Of a DNA stretch of 17,260 nucleotides, positions 1 to 6,711 are shown one piece after another. Below the pieces are notes generated by a model. That model saw nothing but the letters and a program-made list of their open reading frames with translations. It searched no databases and was not told where the DNA came from. The position numbers and the translations under genes were made by a program. The stretch covers positions 1-17,260 of the forward strand of contig CAKSOW010000042.1 of NCBI GenBank assembly GCA_934479825.1. The letters run 5' to 3'. The stretch is from an uncultured Eubacteriales bacterium (lineage in GTDB: Bacteria; Bacillota; Clostridia; Oscillospirales; CAG-382). How positions within the stretch are numbered: the stretch's first letter is position 1; every line of letters starts with the position of its first letter.

Positions 1-885
1 ACCAAAAACACGCCGAGGGCCTCTGCCCTCTGGACTCCCGGGGAACGGTTCAAAGCGCTGTATCGGCATGCTATTTATAGAGATTTAAGCGGTTCGTATC
101 TAAAACAGCTTTCATGCTTTGAACCGGTGCGAAAGGGTTACTTTACTGCGTAAGGATTTGTAGGTATTTATGAAAAGGCAGGCTCTGATTCTGGTGGACA
201 GTAGGTTATGTGTTTCATGGAATGGGGAAGTTGGGTGGGAAGTTGGTTTTTGTGGCAACAGATTACAGCTTTTCGGAAAGGAGAAATTTTGGTGAGAGAT
301 TTTTTTCGCGGACAGAAAGTTATTTTCCGGAAAAATGGAAAGTTTCAGATGAAAATGCAAAATTTCAAACTTTCTGCACACAAAAACATTTGGCTAAATC
401 TCAAAATCTATACCTCCCACATCGTTTTGGTTTAGCGCCAAGCCATGGTTTTGCTCTAAGTTTTCCACCAACCCACACCATTTTCCTTTCCCACCGTAGA
501 AAAGATAACGTGCAGTTTTTCTTTTAACCAAGTGCTTGCGGCGGCAAGCACGCACTGTACTCTTAACTTTGTACAAAACTTGATTCTGCGTTTCATCAAT
601 GGTTTCCCTTTCGCACCGGTTCAAAGCCTAAAAGCTGTTTCAGACACGGAAAGCTACAATTTTTATAAAAAGCATGCCTGTGTAGCGCTTTGAACCGTTC
701 CCGGGAGGCGAGAGGGTCGCAACCCTCGCGGCTGCTTTTTGGTTCTTTTTGCAGAAGCAAAAAGAACGTAAAAACGTCCCTTTTGTTACTTTTCCGAAAA
801 GTAACAGCGGCTCCCCAGCCGCCCCTTACGGGGCGGCAAACTCACGCTTGCGCGTGAGCCTATGTAGGCGGCAAAGCCGCCTTAG
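1..885 (-). repeat. Large palindromic non-coding repeat, copy A (cut by window edge)
   Basis: This 0.9-kb gene-free stretch is one of three related copies; read on the minus strand it has the same order of parts as copies B and C. From 885 downwards it holds hairpins at 866-882, 841-858, 818-837 and 785-805 (GTTACTTTT stem), 742-767 (11-bp GTTCTTTTTGC stem) and 712-727 (GAGGGT stem). A stem-bounded arm follows (GGTTCAAAGC 618-627 with GCTTTGAACC 687-696), then CCCTTTCGCACC 606-617, a core at 138-605, GGTGCGAAAGGG 126-137, a second arm (47-56 with 116-125) and a GAGGGC hairpin at 15-30. The two flanks are imperfect inverted repeats of each other. The copy continues beyond base 1. No open frame is conserved with the other copies. 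Mobile or RNA function is inference. Confidence 0.8.
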
Positions 886-913
886 AATGCAAAGGCAAAA
901 AAACCCTTGCATT
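886..913 (-). terminator. Weak hairpin after the small lipoprotein gene
   Basis: On the minus strand the stop codon of the small lipoprotein gene is followed within a few bases by a 7-bp stem (AATGCAA at 886-892 with TTGCATT at 907-913). A run of seven T lies in its loop rather than after the stem, so it is not a textbook intrinsic terminator. The next hairpin on the same strand (866-882, AGGCGGC stem) also has no T-run. Transcription may continue into repeat copy A. Confidence 0.3.
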
Positions 914-915
914 TC

Positions 916-1293
916 TTATTTCGCCGTTGTGTTGCCGGCTCCCGGCTTTGCGTCGCCGTCAAAAACATCGTCAACAGCATCGGCTACACCGCGTGCCGCG
1001 TCATCCACACCACGCATGACATCATCTGCCGCGTCGCCGACCGCACCGCCAACCGTTCCGTTGTTGTAGTCCGTCGCCGTGCCGTTACCTGTCGTGCTGG
1101 TGCCGGAATTCGTACCCGAATTGTTTTCCATGCCGGATCTTGTGCCCGAATTCGTACCGGCACCGCTTGTCGCTCCCGTTCCGATCGTATTGTCGTTTGT
1201 TCCTGTGGTCGGATTCTTGTCACCGCAGGAGGACAGTACGGCAAGCGCCATAAAACATATGATTAAAAGTAAACTCATCTTGATTTTCTTCAT
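916..1293 (-). CDS. Small low-complexity lipoprotein, function unknown
   Basis: This is a 125-residue exported protein that I do not recognise as a named family. Residues 1-22 form a signal peptide: KK charges, a hydrophobic core, then a lipobox LSSC, with Cys23 as the predicted lipidated residue. Residues 30-78 are a low-complexity linker rich in Gly, Thr, Asn and Ser. Residues 79-113 form a short alternating region (GDAADDVMRGVDDAARGVADAVDDVFDG) that would make an acidic amphipathic helix. The start is supported by AGGAAAGG upstream of the ATG. The gene is divergent from the DUF4153 gene across about 200 bp, and its 3' end runs directly into the hairpins of repeat copy A. A role as a surface spacer or envelope-associated lipoprotein is inference; the lipoprotein call is firm and the function is unknown. 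Confidence 0.75.
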   Translation of the reverse strand: MKKIKMSLLLIICFMALAVLSSCGDKNPTTGTNDNTIGTGATSGAGTNSGTRSGMENNSGTNSGTSTTGNGTATDYNNGTVGGAVGDAADDVMRGVDDAARGVADAVDDVFDGDAKPGAGNTTAK

Positions 1294-1349
1294 TGTTTTT
1301 GTTTCCTTTCCTGATTCTCAAATTGACCGTGTCTTTTCTTGCAAGGTCA

Positions 1350-1379
1350 TATTTATTCTTTCACGCTCTTTTTCGTAAA
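1350..1379 (-). promoter_or_regulatory. Possible promoter of the small lipoprotein gene
   Basis: On the minus strand, TTTACG (1374-1379) is followed after 18 bp by TAAATA (1350-1355), about 57 bases upstream of the start codon. The -10 match is poor, so this is only the best candidate I can see. Confidence 0.25.
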
Positions 1380-1434
1380 TACAAGTAAAACATTTGCGAT
1401 TCGTTTAGGATTTTCTTAAAAATACAAATTTTTG

Positions 1435-1463
1435 TTGACGTTTTGACGTTCTTTCTTTATAAT
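1435..1463 (+). promoter_or_regulatory. Sigma-A promoter of the DUF4153 gene
   Basis: TTGACG (1435-1440) and TATAAT (1458-1463) are separated by exactly 17 bp, a near-consensus vegetative promoter. A second TTGACG at 1443-1448 is too close to the -10 to serve. Transcription would start near 1470, giving a leader of about 30 bases that carries AGGAAAGGA before the ATG at 1501. Confidence 0.85.
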
Positions 1464-1500
1464 GGCCTTGTAACCAATATTAAAGGAAAGGATATTTGCT

Positions 1501-3171
1501 ATGCTTAAAGAAAAAATCGCATCGCTCGGCAAAAATACCGTCTTGTCCCTCCGCCGCTTTCCTGTCACTGCAATGTTTATCGTACTTGCCGCCGCTGATT
1601 GTATCGTTATGATTTTCGGCAACTCCGGCCGGATTCCTTTTGATATCCTTGCCACAGCGGGCTTTGGCGCCGCAGTCTTTTTGCTTTGCGAGCTTTGGCA
1701 GGAAACCCGGAAAGAGTCCGGAAAGAGCAGTCTTGTTTCGGCCCTCGTGACCTATGTGCTTGCCGGCGCTTTGACGGTTGGCGCTTTTGTCCTGTTGTTC
1801 TTGCAGATTTCTCCCGATTATATTTCTCTCGGCATGATCGGAATGGCCGGAGCATGTGTCGTCGGCAGTGTTCTTTTGCTGACGCGCGGCGATGAAAACC
1901 TGTGTGCCACGGCAATTCTTATCCGTACAGCCATTCTCGTGTTTGTCCTGTGGGGCGTTGTGTGGTCGGGCATGGCTGGCAGTTATGCCGCGTTTTTGGA
2001 ATTGGTCTTGGACCGCATGGATACGGCGCACGGCGTGCTTACGATATTAACGCTTTCCGGGATGCTTGCCGCGTTTGTCTTTCTGGCCGGAATTCCGAAA
2101 AGCGGTGAAAAAAGGGTGCTCGGCAAGGCCTACAAGGTCGTGTTCGTCTATGCGGAATTGCCGGTTTTCTTGCTTCTTCTCGGCGTGCTGTATGTGTATC
2201 TGATCAAGATTGTTATTTCGCTCCATTTACCGAATGGCGGGGTGAACTCCTATGCCCTGACAGCCGATTTTCTGTACTTATTCAATCTGTTTGCTGTCAG
2301 CGCCTTTGCCGCTGAACAGCCGCTTGCACGCTTTTTCCGCCGTTTCGGGGGACTTCTCATGATACCGGTGCTTGTCATGCAGGGCATTTCTGTCGGCGTG
2401 CGGTTGTACCATTACGGATTGACCGTGCCGCGCGTGTTCGTTCTGTATGTCATGGCTGTGACGCTTGCTTTTGCCCTCGGCTCGTTTTTCAAAGCCCTCG
2501 GAATTTCAAAAGCGCTCGTCTTTACCGCTGTTCTGGCGATGATTCTGACCGTGACGCCATTAAACATGATCAATCTTCCGCTATGGCAGCAAAGCGCTTC
2601 GTTAAAGCATATTTTATCCCGAAACGGTATGTTTGAAAACGGAAAAATCGTGCAAAAAGAATCGCTTCCCACTGAAACCGAACAGAAGATCTGCGCGATC
2701 TACGACTATTTGACCGACTATCCCGACAAGCTTCCGTCTTGGCTTACCGACGGCGGTGTCAAAGAAAACTTTGGATTTGAAAGACCGGAGTATGATGTTT
2801 ATGTCAGCACGATCCGGTGTTCTTATCGGTCCGATCCCTTGGAAAAAGGCCTTGCTATTTCGGACTATGCCTATATCCAGCATGTTATTTGGACGGAGTC
2901 CGACTTCGCGAAAGACAAACTCACGTTTACAGACGCAAACGGTGTGACACATTCGTTTTCCCGGCAAGCTGTCTGCGATTATGCCCATGAATTGTTCGCG
3001 AAATACGGCCGCGGCTATCATGACGAGATTCCGACAGAAATGCGGTTCTTGGATGAAACGACCGGTTTTGTGAGCAATGAGATCCATTTTAAATACAATG
3101 TACAGACGGAAGAATTGGAGGATCTGTACTGGGAGGGCTATCTTTTCTGCAAAACGTCTGCCGGGTCTTAA
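1501..3171 (+). CDS. DUF4153-type polytopic membrane protein
   Basis: This is a 556-residue integral membrane protein. The short cytoplasmic N-terminus with LRRFPVT is followed by about eleven hydrophobic segments between residues 20 and 360. The motif around 345-380 (TVTPLNMINLP, then an amphipathic stretch and RNGMFENGKI) matches what I know of DUF4153-domain proteins, in which a membrane domain is followed by a soluble C-terminal region. Here residues 374-556 are soluble and contain repeated DYL, DYP and aromatic motifs but no catalytic signature I recognise. The start is fixed by AGGAAAGGA at 1484-1492. It has its own strong promoter and no clear terminator before the next promoter at 3230. 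The biochemical role of DUF4153 proteins is not established. Family assignment is moderately confident; membrane location is firm. Confidence 0.7.
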   Translation: MLKEKIASLGKNTVLSLRRFPVTAMFIVLAAADCIVMIFGNSGRIPFDILATAGFGAAVFLLCELWQETRKESGKSSLVSALVTYVLAGALTVGAFVLLFLQISPDYISLGMIGMAGACVVGSVLLLTRGDENLCATAILIRTAILVFVLWGVVWSGMAGSYAAFLELVLDRMDTAHGVLTILTLSGMLAAFVFLAGIPKSGEKRVLGKAYKVVFVYAELPVFLLLLGVLYVYLIKIVISLHLPNGGVNSYALTADFLYLFNLFAVSAFAAEQPLARFFRRFGGLLMIPVLVMQGISVGVRLYHYGLTVPRVFVLYVMAVTLAFALGSFFKALGISKALVFTAVLAMILTVTPLNMINLPLWQQSASLKHILSRNGMFENGKIVQKESLPTETEQKICAIYDYLTDYPDKLPSWLTDGGVKENFGFERPEYDVYVSTIRCSYRSDPLEKGLAISDYAYIQHVIWTESDFAKDKLTFTDANGVTHSFSRQAVCDYAHELFAKYGRGYHDEIPTEMRFLDETTGFVSNEIHFKYNVQTEELEDLYWEGYLFCKTSAGS

Positions 3172-3229
3172 AACATGGGTTTTGTGAGCAAATATAAAAA
3201 AATCGACAGGTTTAACGAAAGAACGAAAC

Positions 3230-3258
3230 TTTACAGGCGTATTCTTTTATGGTAAAAT
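3230..3258 (+). promoter_or_regulatory. Promoter of the first solute-binding protein gene
   Basis: TTTACA (3230-3235) and TAAAAT (3253-3258) are 17 bp apart, with an extended TG at 3250-3251. The same layout precedes the paralogous gene at 5137-5166. Confidence 0.7.
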
Positions 3259-3287
3259 GTTCATATATTATATAAAGGAGTTTGTCT

Positions 3288-4760
3288 ATGTTCAAGAAAT
3301 TCTTTGTCGCACTGCTTGCTGCCGGATTACTCTTTTCCTTCGCTGCCTGCGATAAAAAAGATGACGGCAAAAAACCTGAAAATCCTGTAACTCCCACCGA
3401 ACAAACCGATCCTGCAAACAATCCTTCTTCCGATAATTCCAATGACGAAGAAGAAATCGACTATGATTCCGTTCTCTCCCAAGAAAGATACGACGGCTAC
3501 AATTACCGCATATTCGTGCGTAAAGGTTGGGCGTCCACGCAATATTTTGACGAGGGTCAGGAGGATATTGTTGACGACGCTATCTACCGCCGCAACAAGA
3601 ATGTCGAAGAAAAATACGGCGTTACCATTTCCATATCGGAATCCTCCAACGGCAACCATGAAACCGACGCGCTCAATTCGATCTTAGCCGGAGACGATGC
3701 CTATGACATTATCTTCCCGCATTCCCGTTCGGCCTTTACATATGCCATTCAGGGCGCGGCCTATAATGTACACGACATTTCTACCATTCATGTGGATATG
3801 CCGTGGTGGTCGAAGAACATTAACGACAACTGCACCATAAACGGAAAGCTGTATGTTCTCGACGGCGATATTTCGATTTACAGCTTGGAAAGCGCTATGT
3901 GCATGCTGTTCAACAAGCGTATTTTCGATGAAAAAGGTTTTGATTACCCGTATGAAACCGTCAAGGACGGCGAATGGACGTTTGACGAATTTGCGTATCT
4001 TGCCAAAAAGGGCGCAGAGGATCTCAACGGCGACGGTGTTATGAATCCGGAGGACGACCAATACGGTTTCAACACGACCGAATGGAATGGTCCGATCAAC
4101 ATTCTGTATGCCGGCGGTCAGAAAGTTTACGGCAAGAACGATAAGGGCGAATTGGAGTTAACGCTGTATTCCAACAAGACGGTTGAAATCTTTGATGAAT
4201 TTTTCAGCCTGATGAACAACGAGGCTTGTTTTTTGCAGTTTACCGAGGGCAATATCAACTATTCCGGCGCGGACATCTTCCAGAGCGGACGTTCCATGAT
4301 AACGACCGGCAGTCTGGGAAGTGCCAAGGGTTACCGCAACATGGACGATGATTTCGGCATCATTCCGTATCCGAAATTTGATGAAAACGACGATTATTCT
4401 ACCACCATAAACGGATATGCACCGCTCGTGATCATTCCGATCAGTGTTTCGGATGTGGAGCGCACCGGTGCTATTACCGAAGCGTTAGCCGCTTACGCTC
4501 ACAGAGACGTACTTCCGGCATTCTATGAAGTATCGCTCAAATCCAAATATGCGCGCGATGATGAATCCGAAGAGATGATGGACTTGATCCGCGACAGCAT
4601 TATTTATGATATCGGCTATGTGGCCGGCGGCCCGTTGAATTCGGTCGGACGTGATCTTGCCAAGACCACGACGCGCGATTTCTCGTCGTTCTATGCGGCA
4701 AGAGAGGAATCGGCCAAGACAACGCTTGAGGAATTCAACAAGGATTACGGCGGATTTTAA
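3288..4760 (+). CDS. Extracellular solute-binding lipoprotein, copy 1
   Basis: This is a 490-residue ABC-type extracellular solute-binding protein, probably for a sugar or oligosaccharide (family 1-like). The start at 3288 is chosen over an in-frame TTG at 3282 because AGGAG (3276-3280) sits 7 bases before the ATG. Residues 1-20 are a signal peptide ending FAAC, with Cys21 as the lipidation site. Residues 22-56 are a charged, disordered linker that tethers the protein to the membrane. The binding domain starts near IDYDSVLSQERYDGYNYRI and runs to the C-terminus. At 245-256, DLNGDGVMNPED fits the DxNxDGxxxxxD calcium-loop pattern. No permease or ATPase is nearby, so it must work with components encoded elsewhere. 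A paralogue follows, about 85% identical in the mature domain. The substrate is not determinable from sequence. Confidence 0.88.
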   Translation: MFKKFFVALLAAGLLFSFAACDKKDDGKKPENPVTPTEQTDPANNPSSDNSNDEEEIDYDSVLSQERYDGYNYRIFVRKGWASTQYFDEGQEDIVDDAIYRRNKNVEEKYGVTISISESSNGNHETDALNSILAGDDAYDIIFPHSRSAFTYAIQGAAYNVHDISTIHVDMPWWSKNINDNCTINGKLYVLDGDISIYSLESAMCMLFNKRIFDEKGFDYPYETVKDGEWTFDEFAYLAKKGAEDLNGDGVMNPEDDQYGFNTTEWNGPINILYAGGQKVYGKNDKGELELTLYSNKTVEIFDEFFSLMNNEACFLQFTEGNINYSGADIFQSGRSMITTGSLGSAKGYRNMDDDFGIIPYPKFDENDDYSTTINGYAPLVIIPISVSDVERTGAITEALAAYAHRDVLPAFYEVSLKSKYARDDESEEMMDLIRDSIIYDIGYVAGGPLNSVGRDLAKTTTRDFSSFYAAREESAKTTLEEFNKDYGGF

Positions 4761-4771
4761 TATTTAGTATT

Positions 4772-4804
4772 GCAGGGGACTGCCGCAAAGCGGCAGTCCC
4801 CTGC
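4772..4804 (+). terminator. Strong hairpin after solute-binding protein 1
   Basis: A perfect 15-bp stem with an AAA loop begins 11 bases after the stop codon. It lacks a T-run, so termination would be incomplete or completed by later T-tailed hairpins (4905-4935 and 4997-5027). Confidence 0.55.
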
Positions 4805-4996
4805 GCGTGTCGCAAAACTGCGTTTTACGACACGGAAACAGATTCGTACGCTCGCGCCTCATGCCAAAAAGCTCCGCTTTTCGACACGCGCGAATCTATC
4901 GGTGAAAAATCCGTGGCACATGTCCCCGGATTTTTCGGATTTTTATTAAAATCGGGCTTCGCCCGAAAAGTCTTATAGACTTTTGCAACAATCTGA

Positions 4997-5027
4997 GGGG
5001 ACTGCCGCTTTGCGGCAGTCCCCTTTT
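4997..5027 (+). terminator. Intrinsic terminator-like palindrome upstream of solute-binding protein 2
   Basis: GGGGACTGCCGC (4997-5008) pairs with GCGGCAGTCCCC (5012-5023), followed by TTTTGTC. It is nearly identical to the hairpin after each of the two solute-binding protein genes. Confidence 0.6.
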
Positions 5028-5095
5028 GTCTTATAAGGACGGCTATGCCGCTTTTTTGGGCGTTTTTGCAAATATCTCAAAATCGTTTTCGTTAT

Positions 5096-5129
5096 TTTGC
5101 ACAAGCATTTACTTTGAAGTTTGTGCAAA
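5096..5129. promoter_or_regulatory. Inverted repeat upstream of the second solute-binding protein promoter
   Basis: TTTGCACAA (5096-5104) and TTGTGCAAA (5121-5129) form a perfect 9-bp inverted repeat with a 16-base spacer, ending 7 bases before the -35. This is the position of an operator or activator site. The first paralogue lacks the full repeat; a half-like TTTTGTGAGCAAAT occurs near 3180. Regulator identity is unknown. Confidence 0.4.
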
Positions 5130-5136
5130 TCGGCTA

Positions 5137-5166
5137 TTTACAGAAAACGCATATTTGTGGTAAAAT
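5137..5166 (+). promoter_or_regulatory. Promoter of the second solute-binding protein gene
   Basis: TTTACA (5137-5142) and TAAAAT (5161-5166) with 18-bp spacing, and an extended TG at 5158-5159, match the promoter of the first paralogue. Confidence 0.65.
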
Positions 5167-5201
5167 ATCCTTATCAAACAGTAAGGAGAAAAGTTTGCAA
5201 A

Positions 5202-6659
5202 ATGATGAAAAGGATTCTCGCAGCGCTTCTTATTGCCGGTACAGTTTTCACACTGGCCGCCTGCAATAAGGATGACCAAAAACAGCCGGATGTCAAGCCG
5301 GATACGCCCATCGATCAGCCGAATACGCCGGACACCCCGACGGACTCCGATGATATTGATTACGACGCCGTTCTTTCCAAGGAAAAGTATGACGGTTACA
5401 ACTATCGCATACTTGTCCGCAAAGGTCAGACAAAGACTCAATATTTTGAAGAAAGCCAAGAAGATATCGTAGACGACGCAATTTATCGCCGCAATAAGGC
5501 GGTTGAGGAGAAATACGGAATTACCATTTCCGCCTCGGAATCTTCTCATGGCAACTATGATACCGACGCGCTTAACTCGATCTTAGCCGGTGATGATGCT
5601 TATGATATCATCTTCACGCACTCCCGTGCAGCGTTTGCTTATGCTGTTCAGGGCGCTGGCTACAACATTCACGATATCTCCACCATTCATATGGATATGC
5701 CGTGGTGGTCGAAGAACATCAACGACAACTGTACCGTAAACGGCAGACTGTATGTCCTTGACGGTGATATCTCAATTTCCAGTTTGGGAAGTGCCATGTG
5801 TCTTTTGTTCAACAAGCGTATTTTCGATGAAAAAGGCTTTGACTATCCTTATGAAATGGTCAAAGACGGCGAATGGACATTTGATGAGTTCGCATACCTT
5901 GCCAAAAAGGGCGGCGCTGATCTGAACGGCGACGGTGTTATCAAGCCGGAAGACGACCAATACGGTTTCTTTACTTCCGAATGGGCTGCTCCGATCAATG
6001 TACTTTATGCCGGCGGTCAGAAGATTTACGACAAAAACGATGAAGGTGCGCTGGAACTGACGCTGTACTCCAACAAGACGGTTGAGATCTTCGACGAATT
6101 TTTCAGCTTAATGAATAACGAAGCCTGCTTCTTGCAGTTTACCGAAGGCAACATCAACTATTCCGGTCCGGATATTTTCCAGGGCGGCCGTGCGATGATC
6201 GCTTCCGGCGGTTTAGGTTCTGCACAAGGACTTCGCAACATGGACGACGATTTCGGTATCATTCCGTATCCGAAATTTGACGAAAACGATGAATATTCCA
6301 CCGCTATTAACGGTGCCGCACCGCTTATTATCATTCCGATCAGTGTTTCGGATGTAGAGCGCACAGGTGCTATTACCGAAGCGCTTTGCGCATACGGTCA
6401 CAGAGACGTTGTTCCGGCATTCTACGAAGTATCGCTCAAATCCAAATATGCACGTGATGAAGAATCCGAAGAAATGATGGATATTATCAAAGACAGCATT
6501 ATTTATGATATCGGTTACGTGGCCGGCGGTCCGTTACAGTCGGTTGGACGTGATCTTTCCAAGACCACGTCGCGTGATTTCTCGTCGTTCTATGCGGCAA
6601 GAGAAAATTCCGCCAAAAAATCAGTGGAAGAGTTTAACAAGGATTACGGCGGACTTTAA
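5202..6659 (+). CDS. Extracellular solute-binding lipoprotein, copy 2
   Basis: This is a 485-residue paralogue of the preceding gene. The reading frame is open from 5121, but the real start is ATG at 5202 (MMKRILAALL): the upstream part lies on the promoter, and AGGAG is at 5184-5188. The lipobox is canonical (LAAC, Cys21), followed by a Pro/Asp/Thr-rich linker to about residue 50. I count 67 differences over about 434 aligned residues with copy 1, so about 85% identity; the linker and signal peptide differ far more. The DLNGDGV calcium-type loop is kept. Differences cluster near WASTQYF/QTKTQYF, NTTEWNG/FTSEWAA and SGRSMITTGS/GGRAMIASGG, which may mark the ligand pocket or surface. Family and export are firm; the ligand is unknown and no permease is adjacent. 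Confidence 0.88.
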   Translation: MMKRILAALLIAGTVFTLAACNKDDQKQPDVKPDTPIDQPNTPDTPTDSDDIDYDAVLSKEKYDGYNYRILVRKGQTKTQYFEESQEDIVDDAIYRRNKAVEEKYGITISASESSHGNYDTDALNSILAGDDAYDIIFTHSRAAFAYAVQGAGYNIHDISTIHMDMPWWSKNINDNCTVNGRLYVLDGDISISSLGSAMCLLFNKRIFDEKGFDYPYEMVKDGEWTFDEFAYLAKKGGADLNGDGVIKPEDDQYGFFTSEWAAPINVLYAGGQKIYDKNDEGALELTLYSNKTVEIFDEFFSLMNNEACFLQFTEGNINYSGPDIFQGGRAMIASGGLGSAQGLRNMDDDFGIIPYPKFDENDEYSTAINGAAPLIIIPISVSDVERTGAITEALCAYGHRDVVPAFYEVSLKSKYARDEESEEMMDIIKDSIIYDIGYVAGGPLQSVGRDLSKTTSRDFSSFYAARENSAKKSVEEFNKDYGGL

Positions 6660-6677
6660 TACTTAAAAAATTGCAGG

Positions 6678-6711
6678 GGACTGCCGCTTTGCGGCAGTCC
6701 TTTTGTCTTTT
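6678..6711 (+). terminator. Intrinsic terminator of solute-binding protein 2
   Basis: GGACTGCCGC (6678-6687) pairs with GCGGCAGTCC (6691-6700), followed by TTTTGTCTTTT. It is the third copy of the palindrome also found at 4772 and 4997. Confidence 0.75.

Larger units (their letters stand above)
4761..5060. repeat. Hairpin-rich spacer between the paralogous genes, flanked by a 27-bp palindrome
   Basis: No gene is visible in the 440 bases between the two solute-binding protein genes. The spacer begins with a 15-bp perfect stem (4772-4786 with 4790-4804, core GGGGACTGCCGC) and the same 12-bp core stem recurs at 4997-5023, followed there by TTTTGTC. Between them are hairpins at 4807-4833 (GTGTCG), 4867-4881 (AAAAGC), 4905-4935 (AAAAATCCG, terminator-like), 4953-4965 (CGGGC) and 4966-4984 (AAAAGTC), plus longer pairings 4803-4812 with 4882-4891 and 4840-4846 with 4891-4897. 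Because the second gene ends in the same palindrome plus TTTTGTCTT, the 4805-4996 stretch looks like an insert into an ancestral terminator. Confidence 0.65.

Noticed and set aside
112..381. 89-residue minus-strand frame in repeat copy A, resembling a frame at 7212-7484 in copy B (shared EILHFHLKLSIFP)
   Set aside because: The shared peptide ends where a one-base indel in an A-run shifts the frame, copy C has stops in the same region, and there is no ribosome binding site. It reflects nucleotide repeat identity, not a gene.
749..1069. 106-residue plus-strand frame beginning MQKQKERKNV, with a lookalike on the minus strand at 9783-10013
   Set aside because: The shared start is only the GCAAAAAGAAC hairpin translated; the rest overlaps the lipoprotein gene antisense.
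5121..5142. Catabolite-repression (cre) site near the second solute-binding protein promoter
   Set aside because: The sequence around 5124-5142 fits the cre consensus too poorly; the 9-bp inverted repeat is better supported.
5121..5201. 27-residue N-terminal extension of the second solute-binding protein
   Set aside because: It would cover the promoter and place the signal peptide internally; the paralogue and AGGAG at 5184 support ATG 5202.
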